Assembly: GCA_032718475.1 (NCBI GenBank)
Contig: JAUCBJ010006587.1
Coordinates: 1 to 64,000 of the forward strand
Length of the DNA: 64,000 bases
Reading direction: 5' to 3'
Source of the DNA: Nemertoderma westbladi
Lineage: Eukaryota > Xenacoelomorpha > Nemertodermatida > Nemertodermatidae
Shown here: piece by piece, positions 23,957 through 37,084 of the stretch
Numbering within the stretch: position 1 is the stretch's first letter
Layout of the letters: the number at the start of each line of letters is the position of its first letter
Notes under the pieces: model-generated
Databases searched by the model: none
Seen by the model: the letters and a program-made list of their open reading frames with translations, nothing else
What the model was told of the DNA's origin: nothing
Translations under genes and position numbers: made by a program

Positions 23957-24050
23957 TTTATTGACTGTCATTGATTGTTTATTGACTGTCATTGATTGTT
24001 TATTGACAGCCATTTATTGTTTATTGACCGTCATTGATTGTTTATAGATC
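23957..24050. repeat. 21-bp minisatellite, left part
   Basis: Four to five copies of the same unit as 29383-30727 (TGACTGTCATTGATTGTTTA), ending at the LINE A insertion point. Confidence 0.93.
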
Positions 24051-24130
24051 AGCCTCAGTAAACACCCTAACACTCGGGTCCCCAATGCGACAAGGTGAGC
24101 TGACTGCCTTGGCAGATAAGCTTTATCTTA

Positions 24131-25174
24131 GTGCAGTGGGTGTTCAAGAGCACCGAATGCAGTGCAGTGGGTGTTCAAGAGCACCGAATGCAGACTGGAC
24201 AGAGTGATGAGGTTCTGATTAAGGACATGGGGGGCGGTTGGCGACTCGCCCTCGCTTCAGCAGATGATAGTGGCAATGGTGGAATTGGTCTATTGATGAA
24301 TCCAACTGCATATGCAGCATTGGACAAAATAGACCAAATCACTAACCCCATCATCCGTTGCCACTTCTCATGTTCTGGAAGGCTGGCTAAGAAGTTTCCT
24401 AAGGTGGTTCTGATTGTGTGCTACTCTCCAACTAGTGTTGCCCCTGTAGAGGAGGTGGAAAATTTCTACCAGAATCTACAAGCAGCTACTGATGGAGTGG
24501 ATCAGCATGCATTCTTAACATTCCTGGGAGACTTTAACGCAAGTCTGCATCAACCACCTACATCGCCCTGGGTCTATAGCAATAGTGTTAACCGAAATTC
24601 CGTCCATCTCCAAGATTTTATCTCTGGAAATGGATTGTTTTCGGCTGGAACCCAGTTCAAGAAGCGAACTGGAAAGCTATGGACTCATAGTGGACCCTGT
24701 GGTCACAAGTCCCAGATAGACCATATCCTGTTTCGTAGGAAATACAGGAGCTCTATACAAGACTGTAATGCATTTACATTTCGACCCTTCTCCAGTGATC
24801 ACCGCCTTATTGTGGCCAAGGTAAGACTTAGTCTGCGTGCTAGCAGAACAACGAAATCTGCCTTGCCGCGGCATGACTGGTCCTCTCAACAGGCAAGTGT
24901 GAGATCCAGCTTCACACTACAGCTGAGCAACAGGTATGAGGTTCTTGCCTCTGAGGCAGCAGATCACTGTGAGGGCTATACTGCCTTCACAGAGGCAGTT
25001 AAGTTAGCAGCTGCAGAAACAGTTCCTGTATACCCTCGAAAGAGGAAACGGGCCCCCTGGATTGACAACAAAATTAAGAAGTGCCGAAATGACCTCTACA
25101 AGGCGCAAAAGAGTCCCGACTCAAACAGACTACAGCAGCCAAGAATGCAGTTAAGGCTGCATCTAGTTCCCTGA
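24131..25174 (+). pseudogene. LINE A endonuclease domain
   Basis: An open frame covers an exonuclease-endonuclease-phosphatase fold. LLMNPTAYAAL and VLIVCYSPTSVAPVEE lie early, FLGDFNA near residue 135 carries the conserved Asp and Asn, and KSQIDHILF with FRPFSSDHRLIVAKV near residue 210-245 carries the SDH catalytic motif. This enzyme nicks target DNA to prime reverse transcription. The beginning contains a roughly 40-bp direct repeat (TGCAGTGGGTGTTCAAGAGC twice at 24133-24190). The frame ends before the reverse transcriptase begins, implying a frameshift between 25174 and 25263. Confidence 0.8.
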
Positions 25175-25262
25175 ACAGGCAGTACTCTGTTAATCTACAG
25201 GAGCTAATAAACCAACAGGTTGATGCCATAGGCAATCATCCCAGGCATGGAGATCGATCAAC

Positions 25263-25812
25263 TTGCTTGCTGGTCGAAAAAGCCAACCAACCACCAAGGT
25301 TAAGGCTGAATCACCAGCCGATCGCGTCAATGGTTGGAAGGCCCACTTTGAAAAGCTCCTCAATAATGACAGGGTATTGCCTGATAACTTTATAGAAGTA
25401 AAAGTGTCTGAGTCTGTACTCCCAGATATTCCCATTGGTGATATCTCCTTTGCAGAAGTGAAGGCTGCTGCAAAGAGCATTAAGACCAATCGTGCCAGTG
25501 GAGTAGATGGTGTTCCCCCTGAGGTCTTTAAAATAACTGAGTGTCTAAAGTTCATCTATCCCATCATAGTAGACATGTACCGAACAACAAGAGTCCCACA
25601 AGAAATGAAAACAAATAAGTTGGTGCCAGTTCCCAAGAAGGGCAACCTAACACTCTATGGTTCTTTTCGGGGAATCTCATTGATCTCGATTGCTGCAAAG
25701 CTATACAATAGAATTATATTAAATCGCATCAGGGATCCCATTGAGAGACTGCTCCGTGGAAATCACAATGGGTTCCGTAAAGGTCGTGGGACCATGGAGC
25801 CCGTTTTGGCAC
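25263..25812 (+). pseudogene. LINE A reverse transcriptase, first part
   Basis: Encodes the linker and the first reverse transcriptase motifs (KTNRASGVDGVPPEVFK, VPVPKKGNLT, FRGISLISIAAKLYNRII, HNGFRKGRGTMEPVLA). It is cut at 25812 by the LINE B insertion. The coding text resumes at 28155 in the same frame if the insertion and one copy of the 9-bp repeat are disregarded. Confidence 0.85.
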
Positions 25813-25820
25813 TACTACTA

Positions 25821-27719
25821 CTAGGGCGAGCGAACTCGGACAGTGGAAATGAGATCCTTCCAGGCTTCCCGATTCTCCATAGTTGTCGCAATTTCGTTTC
25901 TCCCAAGTTCAGTATCCATTTCAAGTTGATCTATATATGTTATGGCAGGTCGTCCACGACTACGCTTTCCATGAGTTGGATGCCAGAGAAGTAGATCTGG
26001 TATGACCTCGTCTTTACTTCGCCAGCAGTGCCCACTGAATCTTAATCTGCGTTCACGCAGGGTGGTTGATACAGGTGGTATTGTACCATAAAGCTCGGCG
26101 TTTGTCATGTGTTGTCTCCAGCTGATGTTTAGGGTTGCCCTTAGTAGTCTTGTGTAGCAACCATCAATTCGTTGTTCAAGTGATTTAGTCAGTGTCCAGA
26201 TCTCACCCCCGTATAAAAATACACTTTCCACTGTGGCTCGAAAGAACTTGGTCTTCAGTTGCCTGGAGAGATCTGATTTCCAGATGGTATCCATTTTTGA
26301 TAGAGCTACCCAAGCCTTTGCTTTCCTAACTTCTATGTCCTTTTTGCTACTCTCTATCCATGATCCAAGGTACTGGAAGTCATCGACCTTCCTTAGTTGA
26401 TTATTATCAATGGTTGTCAAGTTTCCATCAACATTAAAGGCCATGAATTCGGTCTTTGTAGCATTTATATGCAATCCAACCTCCTTAGCAGCCCTCTCCA
26501 CTTTATTTAGTAGAAGCTGTGCATCAGCTAGCGTATTAGAGACCAGGGCGATGTCATCCGCAAAGTCGGTGTCTGTAACTGTAGTTGCCGGATATCTACT
26601 ACTTCTGCGTTCTTGAAGTGTGAATCCCAGATCTTCACCCTTTGTGGCCGTCCTCATTGCGTAATCCAGCACAATTACAAATAGTAATGGTGCTAATGTG
26701 TCACCTTGCAGTACGCCAGCCAGGATTGAGAAAAACTCAGTTTCACCATCTGGTGAGAGTACCTGCGCTTCTGTGTCACAATATAGCAATCCAATGCCAG
26801 CAACAATTACTTCTGGTATTCCATAAGCTCTTAGGATTTCAAGCATTTTACCTCTATGGATGGAGTCGAATGCCTTCTTGAAGTCCACAAAAGTCATGAC
26901 TGTGGGGAGATTCTTTGACTTAATTCCTTCAATCAGTCTCCGTAGTGCAAGTATCTGAGCTATTGTTGATCTACTTGGTCGAAATCCGTTTTGGCTCTTA
27001 CGCAGTAGTTTCTCTATGTGAGGCCTAATCCTATATAGAATCATTTTATTGTATATTCTGGCAGCTACCACAAGCAGACAGATCCCACGATAGTTTGTTG
27101 GTATGCCGAGGTCTCCTTTCTTGGGGAGAGGCTTTAGTTGACCTTTAGTCCAAATTGGTGGTGGCTTTTCCCCTTTTAACATCCGGTTGCAAACATTCAA
27201 TAATGGTCTATTTAGCACTCCGGTTTTCCATACCTCCGTTGGGATTTCATCTAATCCACTCGCTTTATTATTGGACATGCTTTTAATGCTTCTTTGGAGT
27301 TCGGCAGGTGTGAAGTCCCCTGTTTCTATAGGTAGTGTCTTGTCATATATTTTCCTTGTAGGGCTGACCTCGATGTTTGGTGGCTGCCCAAGCAAGTTGC
27401 TGAAGTGATTTTTCCACTTCCCAACACGTTCTTCATGACTATCGGCTTTGAGGCGCCCCTTTGCACAACTTTTCCGACCAGATACCTCATTTACAGTTTG
27501 CCAGGTAAGTCTTGATTGTTGCTGTATGTGAGCAGTTGTAATTGCTTCAGTTTTATCTTGTATGTACTTTTCCTGGCTGATGTTGTAGGCCAATTTAAGA
27601 TCGTCCTTAGCTTTCTCAACCTTGTTAATGTTTTCGGTTGTTGGTTGTTCGGTTTTAACTTTGTAGGCTATCTTAAGATCTTCTCTCTTACAAGTAACCT
27701 CAGAGTTTTGCCATGGCAC
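25821..27719 (-). pseudogene. LINE B reverse transcriptase, long open frame
   Basis: About 630 codons remain open. Domains from N to C: a charged linker (1-130); reverse transcriptase with NKASGLDEIPTEVW near 151, LPKKGDLG near 198, NYRGICLLV near 209, GFRPSRST near 245, the metal-binding FVDFKKAFDSI at 277-287, GVLQGDTLAPLLF near 335, and the catalytic FADD at 386-389; then a C-terminal region with WTLTKSLEQRIDGCYTRLLR and GKRSRGRPA. No ATG opens the frame; it continues from the endonuclease part through a small frameshift near 27720-27733. The intact catalytic motifs suggest a young insertion, but 5' truncation makes it immobile. Confidence 0.88.
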
Positions 27720-27732
27720 ATACTGTTTTCGT

Positions 27733-28154
27733 TTAGGTTTTTGGGGGATATGCCTCTTTGGGAGCTGATTCCTTGTGGGCTGTTATTATATTCTGGTATA
27801 TTGAATCGGTGGATTGGTCTTCATCCATTGACTGAAGTGCTTCAAAGCGGTTTTGAACTTCTACTGTATAAGCATCCTTTACAGCATTGTCAGTTCTGAG
27901 TTTCTCCCAGTCATAGTTGATTTGCTTGCTTGTCCTGGGTTTGCTGGCTCTCAAACTGAGTCTGATCTCTGCAGTCACAATTCTGTGGTCCGAACCAATT
28001 AGGTTGAACGAGCTGTATGCCTCGCAGTTGATCATGCTATTTCTCCACTTTTTGTTTATAAGGATGTAATCCAGTTGTGCTTTGGTTCCATTAGGGTATT
28101 GAAAGGTCCATAGCTTCCCCTTACTCTTTTCGAATGTGTTGTTTGTTGGTACCA
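27733..28154 (-). pseudogene. LINE B endonuclease C-terminal part
   Basis: About 140 codons encode the end of the endonuclease (GKLWTFQYPNGTKAQLDYIL, IGSDHRIVTAEI with the SDH motif) and the linker (QINYDWEKLRT). The 5' limit at 28154 is the truncation point. Reading frame beyond it continues by chance into antisense LINE A. Confidence 0.85.
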
Positions 28155-29340
28155 TTTTGGCACATAGAAGGATAATTGAAGAGTTATCAAATAAGAAAGA
28201 CAGGCATCTGGCTGTTATCTTTGTTGACTTCTTCAAGGCCATTGATTCAGTCTCTCGCTCACGTACGTTCAGCATACTTTCATTATATGGGATTCCTGAT
28301 GAAATTATTGCAGCAATCAGATCAGTATACGATGGTTCGACAACATTTGTGTCTACTGTTGACGGTGACACAGAACCATTTGAAGTGTTATGGGGCGTCC
28401 TCCAGGGAGACACACTTGCACCATTCTTGTTCATAATTGTTGTTGACTATGTTCTACGCATGTCCTTAGATCATCATAATGATGATGGGGTGATGATAAC
28501 TCCACCTACTGGCTCCAGAAGTCGAGGAAATCCTGCCAAGTACCTTACTGATCTAGACTTTGCTGATGACTTAGGAGTACTCTCAGAATCATTAGAGGGA
28601 GCCCAACGGCTCCTCAGCTCATTAGAACATGCTGCTTCTAGTGTTGGTCTTTTTATTAACTCCAGAATGACCAACATTTTGACAGTTAACTATGAAAGTC
28701 CTGAGCAAGTCTCTGATCGGATGAGCATAAGCTCAAAAGATGGTATGCTTGAGCATGTGGATGACTTCTGTTACCTGGGATCATGGATCCGGAAGTCAGG
28801 TGAGGATCTTCGAATATGTAAGGGAAAGGCCCATGGGCAGCCTTGAATAGGCTTTCCAGAATTTGGAAGTCACCGAGAATTAATCGGAAACTTAAGGTCC
28901 GATTATTTAGAGCGGCAGTAGTTCCAGTACTCCTCTATGGGAGTCCATGCTGGGCTCTAACTGCTGAGGACACCAAATCTCTGGATGGCACATTCACAAG
29001 AATGCTACGCCGGGTTCATTGTGTCAAGTACAATGCACACATCTCCAACGAGACACTATATAACATTGGAGGTGTCTCATTGGTTCCCCCAAGCTTGACA
29101 CTAGAACAAAATCGCCTCCGCTTTGCAGGACATTGCTTTCGCCGTGAGGACCAGCCAGTGCATAATCTTGTACTTTGGCAGCCTCATGGAGTGAATAAGC
29201 ATGGTGGACAGCCCATGACTTTCTTGAGACGCATCTTAAAGGACACTGGCCTTGAAGATGCGGATGATCTAGCAAATGTCATGGGTGATAGGGAGTTGTG
29301 GCGGTGCAATTTTGTCGATAAGCCGGCACAGCATTCTTAA
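28155..29340 (+). pseudogene. LINE A reverse transcriptase, second part and C-terminus
   Basis: Resumes with RRIIEELSNKKDRHLAVIF, FVDFFKAIDSV, GVLQGDTLAPFLF and the catalytic box DFADDLGVL near 28560, then ILTVNYESPEQVSD and the thumb region, in one frame to about 28846. A frameshift there moves the C-terminal region (LFRAAVVPVLLYGSPCWAL, HCFRREDQPVHNLVLWQPHG) to another frame, 28843-29340, which ends in TAA before the TAG-triplet tail. The copy is inactive. Confidence 0.85.
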
Positions 29341-29382
29341 AAATCCAGCTGCAATGCAGCATGCCGATCCTAGTAGTAGTAG

Positions 29383-30727
29383 TTTATAGACCATCATTGA
29401 TTGTTTATTGACTGTCATTGATTGTTTATTGATAGTCATTGATTGTTTATTGACCGTCATTGATTGTTTTTGTTTATTGATAGTCATTGATTGTTTATAG
29501 ACCGTCATTGATTGTTTATTGACTGTCATTGATTGTTTATTGGCCGTCATTGATTGTTTATTAATCGTCATTGATTGTTTATCGACTGTCATTGATTGTT
29601 TTTGTTTATTGATAGTCATTGATTGTTTATTGGCCGACATTGATTGTTTATAGACCATCATTGATTGTTTATTGACTGTCATTGATTGTTTATTGATAGT
29701 CATTGATTGTTTATAGACCGTCTTTGATTGTTTGTTGACTGTCATTGGTTGTTTATTGACTGTCATTGATTGTTTATTGACTGTCATTGATTGTTTATTG
29801 ATAAAATGATAGTCATTGATTGTTTATAGACCGTCTTTGATTGTTTGTTGACTGTCATTGGTTGTTTATTGACTGTCATTGATTGTTTATTGACTGTCAT
29901 TGATTGTTTATTGAAAAAATGATAGTCATTGATTGTTTATAGACCGTCTTTGATTGTTTATTGACTGTCATTGATTGTTTATTGGCCGTCATTGATTGTT
30001 TATAGACCGTCTTTGATTGTTTGTTGACTGTCATTGGTTGTTTATTGACTGTCATTGATTGTTTATTGACTGTCATTGATTGTTTATTGATAAAATGATA
30101 GTCATTGATTGTTTATAGACCGTCTTTGATTGTTTATTGACTGTCATTGATTGTTTATTGGCCGTCATTGATTGTTTATTGACCGTCATTGATTGTTTAT
30201 TGACCGTCATTGATTGTTTATTGGCCGCCATTGATTGTTTATTGACCGTATTTGATTGTTTATTGACCGTATTTGATTGTTTATTGACCGTATTTGATTG
30301 TTTATTGACTGGCATTGATTGTTTATTGGCCGTCATTGATTGTTTATTGGCCGTCATTGATTGTTTATTGACCGCCATTGATGGTTTATTGACCGTCATT
30401 GATTGTTTATTGGCTGCCATTGATTGTTTATTGACCGTCTTTGATTGTTTATTGACTGTCATTGATTGTTTATTGGCCGTCATTGATTGCTTATAGACAG
30501 TCATTGATTGTTTATTGACTGTCATTGATTGTTTATTGGCCGTAATTGATTGCCTACAGACCGTCAATGATTGTTTATTGACCGCCATTGATTGTTTATA
30601 GACCGTCATTGATTGCTTATAGACCGTCATTGATTGTTTATTGGCCGACATTGATTGTTTATTGGCCGTCATTGATTACTTATAGGCCGTCATTGATTGT
30701 TTATTGATCGTCATTGATTGTTTATTA
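29383..30727. repeat. 21-bp minisatellite, right part
   Basis: About 64 copies of a 20-22-bp unit with core TCATTGATTGTTTATTGACYG, with many point variants (TTTATAGACC, TTGGCCG). A few copies carry an insert giving TTTTTGTTTATTG or GATAAAATGATAG, and these recur at regular distances (29813, 30094), showing block-wise duplication of about 100-280 bp. The left part of the same array is 23957-24050, separated by the LINE A insertion. It ends 10 bp from the splice donor of the exon at 30737. Confidence 0.96.
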
Positions 30728-30735
30728 AACACTCA

Positions 30736-32120
<1,385 letters not shown>

Positions 32121-32297
32121 CTTAGTGATAGAGTCGTTACAATTAATGGCTGGGATACAGAGTTTGTTACTACGAGCCAACTGGTACAGACGATGTATTC
32201 CTGTGAGACTCTCCTCAACCAGCCCCTTCATGTGCTTCGCTATGGTTGGATGTCGCCTTAGTAACTGATGCGTTGCGTCACCACCTTCATCCAACAA
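32121..32297 (-). CDS. AHCYL: AHCYL/IRBIT-like exon (most 5' exon found)
   Basis: Fifty-nine codons, phase 0 at both ends; acceptor TTTAATAACAG, donor GTCCGT. It encodes [40 protein letters not shown] and [13 protein letters not shown]. The first Asp of DEGGD and the second Glu of VEES lie where the hydrolases have substrate-contacting acidic residues. The remaining N-terminal coding exons (the catalytic-domain start and the serine-rich regulatory region of IRBIT) would lie upstream, beyond the 43-bp satellite, and were not found in this window by eye. Confidence 0.93.
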
Positions 32298-32437
32298 CTG
32301 TTATTAAATAGAAGCAAATAACATATAGTTTTAAGCTACACACCACATATGCCACAATTCATTCAATATTTTGATCCAAGCAATATTAAAAAAAATTACA
32401 AATATCTTTGCTGTGGTCTAATAAAACAACTAAGTGA

Positions 32438-35400
32438 TTACCATATTAGGTGTTCGTCCACCCTTCTGCGTTAATACACTGATCTTACCATATTAGGTGT
32501 CCACCCTTCTGCTTTAATGCACTGCTCTTACCATATTAGGTGTCCACCCTTCTGCTTTAATGCACTGCTCTTACCATATTAGGTGTCCACCCTTCTGCTT
32601 TAATACACTTGTCTTACCATATTAGGTGTCCACCCTTCTGCTTTAATGCACTGCTCTTACCATATTAGGTGTCCACCCTTCTGCTTTAATGCACTGCTCT
32701 TACCATATTAGGTGTCCACCCTTCTGCTTTAATACACTGCTCTTACCATATTAGGTGTCCACCCTTCTGCTTTAATACACTTGTCTTACCATATTATGTG
32801 TCCACCCTTCTGCTTTAATACACTTGTCTTACCATATTAGGTGTCCACCCTTCTGCTTTAATACACCTGTCTTACCATATTAGGTGTCCACCCTTCTGCT
32901 TTAATGCACTGCTCTTACCATATTAGGTGTCCACCCTTCTGCTTTAATACACTTGTCTTACCATAATAGGTGTCCACCCTTCTGCTTTAATGCACTGCTC
33001 TTACCATATTAGGTGTCCACCCTTCTGCTTTAATGCACTGCTCTTACCATATTAGGTGTCCACCCTTCTGCTTTAATACACTGCTCTTACCATATTAGGT
33101 GTCCACCCTTCTGCTTTAATACACTTGTCTTACCATATTATGTGTCCACCCTTCTGCTTTAATACACTTGTCTTACCATATTAGGTGTCCACCCTACTGC
33201 TTTAATACACCTGTCTTACCATATTAGGTGTCCACCCTTCTGCTTTAATGCACTGCTCTTACCATATTAGGTGTCCACCCTTCTGCTTTAATGCACTGCT
33301 CTTACCATATTAGGTGTCCACCCTTCTGCTTTAATGCACTGCTCTTACCATATTAGGTGTCCACCCTTCTGCTTTAATGCACTGCTCTTACCATATTAGG
33401 TGTCCACTCTTCTGCTTTAATGCACTGCTCTTACCATATTAGGTGTCCACCCTTCTGCTTTAATGCACTGCTCTTACCATATTAGGTGTCCACCTTTCTG
33501 CTTTAATACACCTGTCTTACCATATTAGGTGTCCACCCTTCTGCTTTAATGCACTGATGTTACCATATTAGGTGTCCACCCTTCTGCTTTAATGCACTGC
33601 TCTTACCATATTAGGTGTCCACCCTTCTGCTTTAATACACTTGTCTTACCATATTAGGTGTCCACCCTTCTGCTTTAATACACTGCTCTTACCATATTAG
33701 GTATCCACCCTTCTGCTTTAATGCACTGCTCTTACCATATTAGGTGTCCACCCTTCTGCTTTAATGCACTGCTCTTACCATATTAGGTGTCCACCCTTCT
33801 GCTTTAATGCACTGCTCTTACCATATTAGGTGTCCACCCTTCTGCTTTAATGCACTGCTCTTACCATATTAGGTGTCCACCCTTCTGCTTTAATGCACTG
33901 CTCTTACCATATTAGGTGTCCACCCTTCTGCTTTAATGCACTGCTCTTACCATATTAGGTGTCCACCCTTCTGCTTTAATGCACTGCTCTTACCATATTA
34001 GGTGTCCACCCTTCTGCTTTAATACACTGCTCTTACCATATTAGGTGTCCACCCTTCTGCTTTAATGCACTGCTCTTACCATATTAGGTGTCCACCCTTC
34101 TGCTTTAATGCACTGCTCTTACCATATTAGGTGTCCACCCTTCTGCTTTAATGCACTGCTCTTACCATATTAGGTGTCCACCCTTCTGCTTTAATACACT
34201 GCTCTTACCATATTAGGTGTCCACCCTTCTGCTTTAATGCACTGCTCTTACCATATTAGGTGTCCACCCTTCTGCTTTAATACACTTGTCTTACCATATT
34301 AGGTGTCCACCCTTCTGCTTTAATACACTGCTCTTACCATATTAGGTGTCCACCCTTCTGCTTTAATACACTTGTCTTACCATATTAGGTGTCCACCCGT
34401 CTGCTTTAATACACTTGTCTTACCATATTAGGTGTCCACCCTTCTGCTTTAATACACTGCTCTTACCATATTAGGTGTCCACCCTTCTGCTTTAATGCAC
34501 TGCTCTTACCATATTAGGTGTCCACCCTTCTGCTTTAATGCACTGCTCTTACCATATTAGGTGTCCACCCTTCTGCTTTAATGCACTGCTCTTACCATAT
34601 TAGGTGTCCACCCTTCTGCTTTAATGCACTGCTCTTACCATATTAGGTGTCCACCCTTCTGCTTTAATGCACTGCTCTTACCATATTAGGTGTCCACCCT
34701 TCTGCTTTAATGCACTGCTCTTACCATATTAGGTGTCCACCCTTCTGCTTTAATACACTTGTCTTACCATATTAGGTGTCCACCCTTCTGCTTTAATACA
34801 CTGCTCTTACCATATTAGGTGTCCACCCTTCTGCTTTAATGCACTGCTCTTACCATATTAGGTGTCCACCCTTCTGCTTTAATGCACTGCTCTTACCATA
34901 TTAGGTGTCCACCCTTCTGCTTTAATACACTTGTCTTACCATATTAGGTGTCCACCCTTCTGCTTTAATACACTGCTCTTACCATATTAGGTGTCCACCC
35001 TTCTGCTTTAATACACTTGTCTTACCATATTAGGTGTCCACCCTTCTGCTTTAATGCACTGCTCTTACCATATTAGGTGTCCACCCTTCTGCTTTAATGC
35101 ACTGCTCTTACCATATTAGGTGTCCACCCTTCTGCTTTAATACACTGCTCTTACCATATTAGGTGTCCACCCTTCTGCTTTAATACACTGCTCTTACCAT
35201 ATTAGGTGTCCACCCTTCTGCTTTAATACACTGCTCTTACCATATTAGGTGTCCACCCTTCTGCTTTAATACACTGCTCTTACCATATTAGGTGTCCACC
35301 CTTCTGCTTTAATACACTTGTCTTACCATATTAGGTGTCCACCCTTCTGCTTTAATACACTGCTCTTACCATATTAGGTGTCCACCCTTCTGCTTTAATG

Positions 35401-36200
35401 CACTGCTCTTACCATATTAGGTGTCCACCCTTCTGCTTTAATACACTTGTCTTACCATATTAGGTGTCCACCCTTCTGCTTTAATACACTTGCTCTTACC
35501 ATATTAGGTGTCCACCCTTCTGCTTTAATGCACTGCTCTTACCATATTAGGTGTCCACCCTTCTGCTTTAATACACTTGTCTTACCATATTAGGTGTCCA
35601 CCCTTCTGCTTTAATACACTTGTCTTACCATATTAGGTGTCCACCCTTCTGCTTTAATGCACTGCTCTTACCATATTAGGTGTCCACCCTTCTGCTTTAA
35701 TGCACTGCTCTTACCATATTAGGTGTCCACCCTTCTGCTTTAATACACTTGTCTTACCATATTAGGTGTCCACCCTTCTGCTTTAATACACTGCTCTTAC
35801 CATATTAGGTGTCCACCCTTCTGCTTTAATGCACTGCTCTTACCATATTAGGTGTCCACCCTTCTGCTTTAATACACTGCTCTTACCATATTAGGTGTCC
35901 ACCCTTCTGCTTTAATACACTTGCTCTTACCATATTAGGTGTCCACCCTTCTGCTTTAATACACTGCTCTTACCATATTAGGTGTCCACCCTTCTGCTTT
36001 AATACACTTGCTCTTACCATATTAGGTGTCCACCCTTCTGCTTTAATACACTGCTCTTACCATATTAGGTGTCCACCCTTCTGCTTTAATACACTGCTCT
36101 TACCATATTAGGTGTCCACCCTTCTGCTTTAATAGCACTGCTCTTACCATATTAGGTGTCCACCCTTCTGCTTTAATGCACTGCTCTTACCATATTAGGT
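32438..36200. repeat. 43-bp satellite, about 87 copies
   Basis: The unit reads TTACCATATTAGGTGTCCAC, CCTTCTGCTTTAAT, then either GCACTGCTC or ACACTTGTC. These two endings alternate non-randomly. A rare variant ATTATG occurs at 32791 and 33135, 344 bp apart, exactly eight units, showing an eight-unit higher-order repeat. The array begins about 140 bp beyond the exon at 32121-32297, so it probably lies in the next AHCYL-like intron. It ends at GGTATACCAAACATACC, where the BEL/Pao element begins. Confidence 0.97.
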
Positions 36201-36293
36201 ATACCAAACATACCGGCTGGGGGGGGACAGGGTGACATTCCCCCATCACAATATCGACAATATACCCCAATAGGAGCGAGAACATCGAACCCC

Positions 36294-36986
36294 TTGGACG
36301 AGAACAGGTCATGCGGACAGTCAATACCACACGCGGCCGTACAGGGGACTGCTAGTCCACAGTTAGGTGGTAGCAGGGCCACACCGTGGCAGGGACAGAA
36401 AGAAAATAACATCAAAAATGAACACAATCCCAATATACCCAGTAGGCCGAGTCTAGACAACCAAAACATTAAATCGGTACATATAAACCTAAGCGCGATA
36501 CGTGAAGGACTATACAGGAAACGCTATAATCCAGGATTCCAATGTCAATTACATCGGGACGGAACCCATAAGACCAAGAGTTGCAAGTACTGGCAAGCGT
36601 TGCCCAAACGAGATCGTGTAGCCTACACAGACGCAAACGGACTATGTCATCGATGTGTGGTAAAAGGACACAGATCCGGAGAGTGTTGGAAAGGGAGAGG
36701 ATATGAAAGGACTAAACCAGGGGTAGAGAAGTCCATGAGCAAAGGAGTTGGGAAAGTAGGAGGAGGCGTGTTGCATACACACGCAGGACGGACACAGTGC
36801 GAGGGGGCATTGCACGGACAGACACCGCGTATACCGAGGGACGAGCGGGGGTCGTCGAGGGCTCTAATGCCAGCGCACATACGAAGGGGGAGGCCAGCAA
36901 AGGTGGCACCGAAGAGAGTGTGGCGAAGAGTTAGAGGGCGTATAGGAGGGCAGCGGGAGAGTGCCTACCGGAAGAAGGGGCACGTG
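36294..36986 (+). pseudogene. BEL/Pao gag remnant with zinc knuckle
   Basis: An open frame contains CQLHRDGTHKTKSC and, about 30 residues on, CHRCVVKGHRSGEC, a perfect C-X2-C-X4-H-X4-C zinc knuckle (near 36643-36684). Gag-type knuckles bind the element's RNA in particles. The region after it is basic (RGRP, KRVWRRVRGR). The frame passes into the 3' non-coding segment at about 36987, so the natural end is lost. No N-terminal capsid region or 5' start can be assigned. Confidence 0.7.
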
Positions 36987-37084
36987 AAAGTTTTTAGTCG
37001 TCCAAAGTTTTGGACTGAGGGGGGTGGGAATGAGGGCGAGACGCCCTTCCCACGCACAAAATATAAAATAATTATTTAATTAAA

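Larger units (their letters stand above)
25813..28154 (-). mobile_element. LINE B: 5'-truncated non-LTR element inside LINE A
   Basis: A 2,342-bp minus-strand LINE flanked by TTTTGGCAC at 25804-25812 and again at 28155-28163, a 9-bp target-site duplication. Its 3' end is TAG triplets next to the left copy. Its 5' end starts abruptly inside the endonuclease domain, the usual result of incomplete reverse transcription. Other fragments of this family lie at 4664-5115 and 12084-12775. LINE A and LINE B are related but distinct families with similar tails. Confidence 0.9.
24051..29382 (+). mobile_element. LINE A: non-LTR retrotransposon inserted in a minisatellite
   Basis: Plus-strand LINE with an apurinic-type endonuclease followed by a reverse transcriptase, no RNase H, and a tail of TAG triplets (CCTAGTAGTAGTAG). 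It sits within an array of 21-bp units; TTTATAGATC at the left edge and TTTATAGACC at the right are probably the target duplication, though the array makes this ambiguous. It is interrupted at 25813-28154 by LINE B. Lack of RNase H and a short-repeat tail point to an RTE-like clade (inference). Related pieces: 10422-12024 and 40833-41283. Confidence 0.85.

Noticed and set aside
32438-36200. CRISPR-like array (regular repeats over 3.7 kb)
   Set aside because: There are no unique spacers; the whole 43-bp unit repeats head to tail. No cas genes, and the context is a eukaryotic intron.
36173-36909. Minus-strand open frames opposite the BEL/Pao gag region
   Set aside because: They lie antisense to the zinc-knuckle coding text, which explains their composition.
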